DNA of 64,000 nucleotides, taken from NCBI RefSeq assembly GCF_015645465.1, contig NZ_JADOEL010000013.1:1-64000 (forward strand), in the 5' to 3' direction. This stretch comes from Herminiimonas contaminans (GTDB taxonomy: Bacteria; Pseudomonadota; Gammaproteobacteria; Burkholderiales; Burkholderiaceae_D). The notes beneath the pieces were generated by a model. The model had not been told where the DNA came from. It saw nothing but the letters and a program-made list of their open reading frames with translations, and made no database searches. Made by a program: the position numbers and the translations under genes. Shown here piece by piece: positions 58,467 to 64,000 of the stretch. Positions within the stretch are counted from its first letter, which is position 1. Every line of letters starts with the position of its first letter.

Positions 58467-59846
58467 TTAAATCAAGCCTTCAAACAGGATGACATTGACC
58501 AGGTCACCCGCTTTGACTTCGGCACGATCATGTTCCAGTACCACCATGCAGTTGGCTTCCGACATCGAGCGCAAAACGCCCGAGCCTTGCGAGCCGGTGA
58601 TACGCACTTCCTGTATGCCGTCGCTATTGAGGCTGAGGATGCCGCGCTGATATTCAGTACGGCCCGGACGTTTGCGGATCGCTGCCTTGGATACCACGCG
58701 CAACATAGGCGGTGCTTCCACTGCCGATGCGCCTGCCATGTGCAACAAGGCCTGACGTGCCAGGAAGTAGAAGGTCACCATGACGGCAACCGGATTGCCC
58801 GGCAGGCCGAACAGATAAGCTTCCTTGCCGTGCGACTGGATCTTGCCGAAAGCCATCGGGCGCCCCGGACGCATACCTATTTTCCAGAAGGTGACATCGC
58901 CCAGCTCGGCCATCATTTGTTTGGTGTAATCAGCGGCACCGACCGAGACACCGCCCGAGGTGATGATGGCATCGGCGTTTTCGCATGCGGTACGGAAGGC
59001 AGCTTCGAGTGCAGCCGGATCATCCTTGATCACGCCCATGTCGACGATGTCGCAGCCGAGGCGGGTCAGCATGCCGTGCAAGGTGTAGCGATTGCTGTCG
59101 TAGACACAGCCTTCGTCCAGTGTTTCGCCGATGGAGCGCAATTCATCACCGGTCGAGAAGAAGGCTACGCGCAAGCGACGTTGTACCGGGACTTCGCCGA
59201 TGCCGAGTGAAGCCAGCAAGCCGAGGTCAGCCGGGCGCAGGATGCGGCCTTTTTGCAGGGCAGGTGTGCCGATGGCGAGGTCTTCACCTTTGAGGCGACG
59301 GTTGTCACCAGTACGTACCACACCTGCGGGTATGGTCACGCCTTGTTCACTTTCGTCACGCGTAAATTCCTGCGGGATGACGGTATCGCATTCAAGCGGC
59401 ATCACGGCGCCGGTCATGATGCGTACGCATTCACCGCTGGCGACGCTGCCTTCATAGGCGCGACCGGCATAGGCGGTGCCGACTATCTTGAGCGGCAGGT
59501 CCTGTTCCTTCTGCAGGTCGCTGCCACGGAAGGCATAGCCATCCATCGCCGAGTTGTCATGCGAAGGTACGTTGATAGGGGAGACGATATCTGCTGCCAG
59601 CACGCGGTCGAGCGCGCTGCGTATCGCGACTTTTTCTACCGCATTGATAGGCTGGATGAACTGGCGAATGATGGTTTGTGCATCCGGTACCGGCAAGGCA
59701 TCGGGATCGTAATCCGACAGGCAACTGATGACATTCGACAGTGTCGTACGCGTGGTTTCGGATTCTGCTGGAGTGTCGTTCGGCATGAGTTCGTCTAGAT
59801 CATTAAGTGCGGCATCGCGCAGGATGTGTGAATAGCGCAGATTCAT
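58467..59846 (-). CDS. moeA: Molybdopterin molybdotransferase MoeA
   Basis: 459 residues. NVPSHDNSAMDGYAFRG, GECVRIMTGAVMP, ITSGGVSVGAADYTKQMM and GLPGNPVAVMVTFYFLARQALLHM are family motifs. It inserts molybdate into molybdopterin-AMP. About 40 additional residues precede the usual start. Its ATG overlaps the mobA stop (one base), and it ends the moaA-mobA-moeA series. Confidence 0.95.
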   Translation of the reverse strand: MNLRYSHILRDAALNDLDELMPNDTPAESETTRTTLSNVISCLSDYDPDALPVPDAQTIIRQFIQPINAVEKVAIRSALDRVLAADIVSPINVPSHDNSAMDGYAFRGSDLQKEQDLPLKIVGTAYAGRAYEGSVASGECVRIMTGAVMPLECDTVIPQEFTRDESEQGVTIPAGVVRTGDNRRLKGEDLAIGTPALQKGRILRPADLGLLASLGIGEVPVQRRLRVAFFSTGDELRSIGETLDEGCVYDSNRYTLHGMLTRLGCDIVDMGVIKDDPAALEAAFRTACENADAIITSGGVSVGAADYTKQMMAELGDVTFWKIGMRPGRPMAFGKIQSHGKEAYLFGLPGNPVAVMVTFYFLARQALLHMAGASAVEAPPMLRVVSKAAIRKRPGRTEYQRGILSLNSDGIQEVRITGSQGSGVLRSMSEANCMVVLEHDRAEVKAGDLVNVILFEGLI

Positions 59847-60442
59847 TATGCGGTGGTCTCGTATTTACGCAAGTCGTCGAGCGTATTGATATTGCGGAAG
59901 GCATCTTCATCATCGAAGTGGACTTCGGCCACCGCCAGCGACGAATACCATTTGTCGAATTTGCGACCGCCTTCCTGCAGGTACAGCGTCAGGTGCGGTA
60001 GCAGCGATGCCTTGACCAGGCAGAAGACCGGATGCGCCTGCTTGGTGTCGCCCTCGCCAGTGACGGCTACTGCAATGTCCGCATTGTTTTGTTTCAGGCC
60101 ATCCGCCAGTCGCTCGACCAGATCCTTGGGCAGGAAAGGGGAGTCGCACGGCGAAGTGACCAGATAATCGGTTTCGCAATGGATCAGTCCGGTTTGCAAG
60201 CCAGCCAGTGGCCCGGCAAAACCTTGCATTTCATCCTGCCAGACGGGTACGCCGAACGCTTCGTAGGGCGCGATGTTTTGATTGGCATTGATCATGATGT
60301 AGCCGACCTGTGGTGACAGGCGCATCAGCACATGCAGGGCCATGGGTGCATCACGGAACAGCTGCAAACCTTTGTCGACGGTGCCCATGCGGGTACCGCG
60401 TCCGCCTGCCAGTATGAGTCCGGTAATTTGACTGCTATCCAT
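59846..60442 (-). CDS. mobA: Molybdenum cofactor guanylyltransferase MobA
   Basis: 198 residues. ITGLILAGGRGTRMGTVDKGLQLF is the nucleotide-binding motif, with DSPFLPKDLVERL. It attaches GMP to Mo-molybdopterin to form MGD for enzymes such as formate dehydrogenase. It is 53 bp after moaA. Confidence 0.95.
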   Translation of the reverse strand: MDSSQITGLILAGGRGTRMGTVDKGLQLFRDAPMALHVLMRLSPQVGYIMINANQNIAPYEAFGVPVWQDEMQGFAGPLAGLQTGLIHCETDYLVTSPCDSPFLPKDLVERLADGLKQNNADIAVAVTGEGDTKQAHPVFCLVKASLLPHLTLYLQEGGRKFDKWYSSLAVAEVHFDDEDAFRNINTLDDLRKYETTA

Positions 60443-60495
60443 TTTCTTGTCTTGATCCGATATCAGTTGTGTGGGGTGTGCTGAAGCTGGCTGAC

Positions 60496-61608
60496 TTAGC
60501 CGCCGATGTAAGACATCTCTACCTTGCGCTCGGATTGCAAGCCATCGGTATTGGCAGTACGCAATTCGGAATAGCGATCAGTACGCGCGCGCCAGATGTG
60601 CGCGATCGCGGTGGAGATTTCTTCATCGGTATTGCCGCCGCGCATCAGCGCACGCAGGTCGTGACCGCCGGTGGCGAACAGGCAGGTGTAGAGCTTGCCT
60701 TCAGTTGACAGGCGTGCACGGCTGCAATCGCTGCAGAAGGCTTGCGTGACACTGGAGATGGCACCGATCTCGCCGCCGCCATCAACATAGCGCCAGCGTC
60801 CTGCGGTTTCGCTGACGTAGTTGGGCGCAATTGCTTCGAGCGGCATTTCGGCACTGATGCGACGTATCACTTCCGACGAAGGGATGACTTCATCCATCTT
60901 CCAGCCATTGGAAGCGCCGACGTCCATGTATTCGATGAAGCGCAGGATGTACGGGCTGCCTTTGAAGTGGCGTGCCATCGGTACGATTTCCTGATCGTTC
61001 ATGCCGCCTTTGACGACCATATTGACCTTGATTGGGCCGAGGCCGACGCGATGTGCTGCTTCTATGCCTTCCAGCACATCGGAGACGGCGAAGTCGACAT
61101 CATTCATTTGCTTGAAGACTTTATCGTCCAGCGCATCCAGCGAAACCGTCACACGTTTGAGTCCGGCATCTTTCAATGCCTGTGCCTTGCGTGCCAGCAG
61201 CGAACCGTTGGTGGTCAGCGTCAGGTCGAGTTCACGGCCATCCGGTGTGCGCAGTGCGCTTAGCATGGCGATCAGTTTTTCCACATTCTTGCGCAGCAGC
61301 GGTTCGCCACCGGTCAGGCGAATTTTCTCCACGCCATGGGCGACGAACAGGGAGGTGATGCGGGTGATTTCTTCAAACGAAAGCAAAGAGCTTTGCGGCA
61401 GGAAGGCGTAATCCTTGTCGAAGACTTCCTTGGGCATGCAATAAACGCAACGGAAATTGCAGCGATCCGTGATCGAGATGCGCAAGTCCTGCAATGGACG
61501 CGCACGGGTATCCGCCAGCAAGCCCGTCGGTGCTTCAAGGCGTGCAGGTATGACCGGTATCTTGTTCTGATAGCGGAGGTCTGCGAGCGGAATGATTTTT
61601 TCAGTCAT
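60496..61608 (-). CDS. moaA: GTP 3',8-cyclase MoaA
   Basis: 370 residues. Radical-SAM cluster CxxxCxxC in [25 protein letters not shown] and the second cluster cysteines [19 protein letters not shown]. The C-terminus is the conserved GG (SYIGG) needed for catalysis. It performs the first step of molybdopterin synthesis. It leads the minus-strand operon with mobA and moeA and is divergent from apbC. Confidence 0.96.
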   Translation of the reverse strand: MTEKIIPLADLRYQNKIPVIPARLEAPTGLLADTRARPLQDLRISITDRCNFRCVYCMPKEVFDKDYAFLPQSSLLSFEEITRITSLFVAHGVEKIRLTGGEPLLRKNVEKLIAMLSALRTPDGRELDLTLTTNGSLLARKAQALKDAGLKRVTVSLDALDDKVFKQMNDVDFAVSDVLEGIEAAHRVGLGPIKVNMVVKGGMNDQEIVPMARHFKGSPYILRFIEYMDVGASNGWKMDEVIPSSEVIRRISAEMPLEAIAPNYVSETAGRWRYVDGGGEIGAISSVTQAFCSDCSRARLSTEGKLYTCLFATGGHDLRALMRGGNTDEEISTAIAHIWRARTDRYSELRTANTDGLQSERKVEMSYIGG

Positions 61609-61821
61609 GGGGAAAGTCTTCTAAGTACGCCATTGTAAGTCGTACAGCTAGGGCGTGTCGAATCGGTATCGACTGTACTTACTGCTTCATATCGCATTAT
61701 TTGGCGGCGGAATCGGCTTTTCTCAAGGCGGGAAGTGAAAATATGACCATGCCGGGCGGCAAGTCCGCAGCGTAGGACGGGCAATTAGTTTAGACTTGCG
61801 CTATAAAATTCAGGAGAACCA

Positions 61822-62910
61822 ATGAGTATTACGATAGATGCAGTAAAAGCAGCGTTGACCGGTGTTATCGACCCGAATACGGGCAAGGATCTGGTCAGCA
61901 GCCGTTCCGCAAAAAATATCCAGATCAATGGCGATAACGTCATTTTTGACGTGGAATTGGGTTATCCGGCAAAAAGCCAGATCGATGGCATCCGCAAATC
62001 AGCGATTGCTGCGGTGCGCACCATCGAAGGCATAGGCGCGGTCACTGCCAATGTGCACTCGAAAATCGTCGCCCACTCCGCACAACGCGGTGTGAAGCTG
62101 ATGGCCAATGTCAAAAACATCATTGCTGTCGCGTCCGGCAAGGGCGGCGTCGGCAAATCCACCACTTCCGTCAACCTGGCGCTGGCGCTGGCCGCCGAAG
62201 GTGCGCAGGTCGGTATTCTCGATGCAGATATTTATGGCCCATCGCAACCGATGATGATGGGCATCTCCGGCCGCCCTGAAACCATGGACGGCAAAACCAT
62301 GGAGCCGATGGAGAACTACGGTTTGCAGGTGTCGAGTATCGGTTTCATGATCGATCCGGACGAACCTATGGTCTGGCGCGGTCCTATCGTGACGCAAGCC
62401 TTGTCGCAATTGCTGGAACAAACCAACTGGCGCGACCTGGATTACCTCATCGTTGATATGCCGCCAGGTACCGGTGACATCCAGCTGACCATGTCGCAAA
62501 AAGTACCGGTTACCGGCGCCGTCATCGTGACCACACCGCAAGACATCGCCTTGCTGGATGCGCGCAAGGGTTTGAAGATGTTTGAAAAAGTCGGTATTCC
62601 GATTCTGGGTATCGTCGAAAACATGAGCACACATATCTGCTCGAACTGCGGCCACGCTGAAGCGATCTTCGGTGAGGGCGGTGGTGAAAAAATGTGCGGC
62701 GAATACGGTGTTGATTTCCTCGGCGCCTTGCCATTGACGATGTCGATACGTCAGCAGGCCGATTCCGGCAAGCCGACCGTGGTCGCAGATCCGGATGGTC
62801 CTATCGCTGTTATCTACAAACAGATCGCACGAAAAATCGCGATCAAGGTGGCAGAAAAAGCGAAGGATATGTCGTCCAAGTTCCCAACGATCGTCGTCAA
62901 AAACGATTAA
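61822..62910 (+). CDS. apbC: Fe-S cluster carrier protein ApbC/Mrp
   Basis: 362 residues. An N-terminal MIP18/DUF59 domain (about 1-90), then the P-loop ATPase with VASGKGGVGKSTTSVNLALALA, DADIYGPSQPMMMGI and DMPPGTGDIQLTMSQ. CSNCGHAEAIFGEGG carries the CxxC that binds a bridging cluster. It assembles and transfers [4Fe-4S] clusters. A TATAAA -10 is seen about 20 bp before AGGAG and the ATG. Confidence 0.95.
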   Translation: MSITIDAVKAALTGVIDPNTGKDLVSSRSAKNIQINGDNVIFDVELGYPAKSQIDGIRKSAIAAVRTIEGIGAVTANVHSKIVAHSAQRGVKLMANVKNIIAVASGKGGVGKSTTSVNLALALAAEGAQVGILDADIYGPSQPMMMGISGRPETMDGKTMEPMENYGLQVSSIGFMIDPDEPMVWRGPIVTQALSQLLEQTNWRDLDYLIVDMPPGTGDIQLTMSQKVPVTGAVIVTTPQDIALLDARKGLKMFEKVGIPILGIVENMSTHICSNCGHAEAIFGEGGGEKMCGEYGVDFLGALPLTMSIRQQADSGKPTVVADPDGPIAVIYKQIARKIAIKVAEKAKDMSSKFPTIVVKND

Positions 62911-62980
62911 TTTTTCTCTCCGCTTCACTTGATACCTGCATAGTTTGCAGGTATGGTTGCTTCGAAGTTATTTTCTCTGG

Positions 62981-63268
62981 TGTGGATACTTAGAACTCAT
63001 TTCACAAATATCCGCGAGTGCGAACGCGGCTATTTGGGAGGTAGTGCAAGGCGTGTCGCGCCGCCAAGGGTGGTCCCTTGGCAAGCGGCGCAACGCAGCA
63101 ATACGCCCAAATAGCCCGTTCCCTCCGGGTTCTTACCAAAAGCGGCGCTGGCCGCGTTGTGCTCCTTGCGCATAGCCCGCTATGCGACGCGTCGCACGCC
63201 TTGCCAGCACCGCTTTTGCTAAGAACGCATCTCACGGATATTTATGAAATGAGTTCTAGGTGTCCACA
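62981..63268. repeat. 288-bp non-coding element with 38-bp terminal inverted repeats and two internal hairpins
   Basis: The gap 62911-63383 contains no gene. Ends 62981-63018 and 63231-63268 are inverted repeats with 34 of 38 positions matching (core TAGAACTCATTTCA). Inside, the left arm hairpin (63022-63121) starts GAACGCGGCTATTTGGG and ends CCCAAATAGCCCGTTC, with GCCAAGGG-TGGT-CCCTTGGC at its tip. The right arm (63129-63226) pairs GTTCTTACCAAAAGCGG with CCGCTTTTGCTAAGAAC, with CGCATAG-CCCG-CTATGCG at its tip. The whole would fold as a three-way junction. MITE-like or a structured RNA; small open frames in it are chance. Confidence 0.8.
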
Positions 63269-63383
63269 CAAGTTTACTCATCGTTCCAATCCGCGATAGC
63301 AGTTCTGATCCGGTTTGCAATTTCGGCGCACAATATACCGTGTGCCCCTATCCGAACAGGCAAGCTTGCCGTCATGAGGAAAC

Positions 63384-63902
63384 ATGGAGACTGAAGCAAT
63401 CAGCGTTGGTGTCATCATGCAACGCACACCACTTGCCAATCGCTGGCAACCGTTTCAATGGCTACCCATTGAAATTGTCGGCGCTATTGTTTCCCACGAC
63501 CACGGCCCAAGCTGCCTGCGCAATGATCCCGACGATATGCGCTGGTTGTTCAGCGGCATACAGGTCAATCTCTCCAGTAGCGAAGCTGAAGGTTACTTCC
63601 TGAACATCAGTGCGCCTGCGCCTTGCTGGTTCATCATGTGGCGCATCGAAGAATGCGATGGCGTTGAACTGGCGGTTCCGAAGTCGGTAACGCTTTCCTA
63701 TAATGAAGCAGCACGCCTGATGGATGGTGGCGAGCGTGTCGATACGCTGCCCGCGTCGCCGGAAGTGATAGAGCTCCTGACGAGTTTTACCGGCGAGTAT
63801 TACCATCCAGAACCGAAACGCAAACACAAAAAACCTTCGTTTGAGGGTGGTGAGGGCGTAGACAAGATGGCGCGTGCGGAAGGTGACGCAAATGGCCGCT
63901 GA
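63384..63902 (+). CDS. DUF3305 family protein
   Basis: 172 residues. ISVGVIMQRTPLANRWQPFQW and CWFIMWRIEE fit DUF3305, a family found before formate dehydrogenase genes in beta-proteobacteria. A role in FDH maturation is suspected from gene order only. The tail (PKRKHKKPSFEGG) is charged. It overlaps the next gene by 11 bp. Confidence 0.85.
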   Translation: METEAISVGVIMQRTPLANRWQPFQWLPIEIVGAIVSHDHGPSCLRNDPDDMRWLFSGIQVNLSSSEAEGYFLNISAPAPCWFIMWRIEECDGVELAVPKSVTLSYNEAARLMDGGERVDTLPASPEVIELLTSFTGEYYHPEPKRKHKKPSFEGGEGVDKMARAEGDANGR

Positions 63903-64000
63903 AGAATTTTTTGCGCGTTGGGCGAAGAAGAACGCCGAGTCCGCCAAGGCGAGCGAAAGCTTGCCGGATACCGATGCTGGCGCGCTTGTGCCGGAGAGCG
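63892..64000 (+). CDS. DUF3306 family protein, partial at window end
   Basis: MAAEEFFARWAKKNAESAKA, the start of DUF3306, is read from an ATG inside the end of the DUF3305 gene. The window ends after 36 residues. Together the pair suggests that a 4Fe-4S protein and formate dehydrogenase subunits lie beyond the window, served by moaA, mobA and moeA. Confidence 0.8.
   Translation, partial: MAAEEFFARWAKKNAESAKASESLPDTDAGALVPES

Noticed and set aside
61609-61821. Mo-cofactor RNA motif before moaA
   Set aside because: No conserved multi-stem pattern was recognised in the short divergent gap.
63002-63299. Small open frames in the gap before DUF3305
   Set aside because: Sequence is explained by stems of the 288-bp repeat element.

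Overview
The window looks like chromosome of a beta-proteobacterium of the Burkholderiales, most like Oxalobacteraceae such as Herminiimonas or Janthinobacterium. This placement rests on gene style and gene order (mltG-tmk-holB-pilZ-tatD, cydDC-cydABX, queE-queD-tadA, Mo-cofactor genes before a formate dehydrogenase cluster) and is an inference, not a database result. No rRNA, tRNA, CRISPR array or prophage was seen.

Layout. 1-2.5 kb is a scar of mobile DNA: the right end of an IS3-family element, a DUF4365 protein with a nuclease-like signature, a decayed gene and the start of an integrative-element DUF932 gene, fused to a 5'-truncated RidA gene. 3.1-14.6 kb is an iron-uptake island: two FecI-FecR regulator pairs and three TonB-dependent receptors, with three Fur boxes and two similar candidate ECF promoters. 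14.7-24.4 kb is a low-oxygen respiration block: azurin, a group III truncated globin, a LysR/SDR pair and the cytochrome bd operon cydDCABX. Azurin, globin and cydD each have a near-identical FNR-type box. 24.6-28 kb holds a Na+/H+ antiporter and queE-queD-tadA (tRNA modification). 28-31.7 kb has a MocR-type regulator divergent from a BenE-family transporter plus the PLP-homeostasis protein YggS. 31.7-36.3 kb carries two hydrolases, ldcA and an ABC-F ATPase.

36.5-40.8 kb encodes NAD synthesis (nadA, nadC, then nadB on the other strand), separated by about 600 bp of inverted repeat DNA. 41-48.3 kb has dctA, a PAS-GGDEF-EAL protein coupled to purT, and an MHS-type transporter preceded by four octamers at an exact 11-bp pitch. 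48.6-58.2 kb is mostly housekeeping: thioesterase, SDR, NRDE protein, DUF4936, YgfZ, mltG, tmk, holB, PilZ, GNAT, TatD, an ankyrin protein and an HDOD protein. 58.4-64 kb holds moeA, mobA, moaA, the Fe-S carrier apbC/mrp, a 288-bp non-coding element with 38-bp terminal inverted repeats and two long internal hairpins, then DUF3305 and the start of DUF3306, genes usually found with formate dehydrogenase.

Main themes are iron acquisition under cell-surface signalling, an oxygen-responsive regulon recognisable from one shared site, and Mo-cofactor supply next to a probable formate dehydrogenase locus. The most interesting leads are the FNR-box triad, the two structured repeat elements, the 11-bp tandem operator and the possible vitamin B6 transporter.
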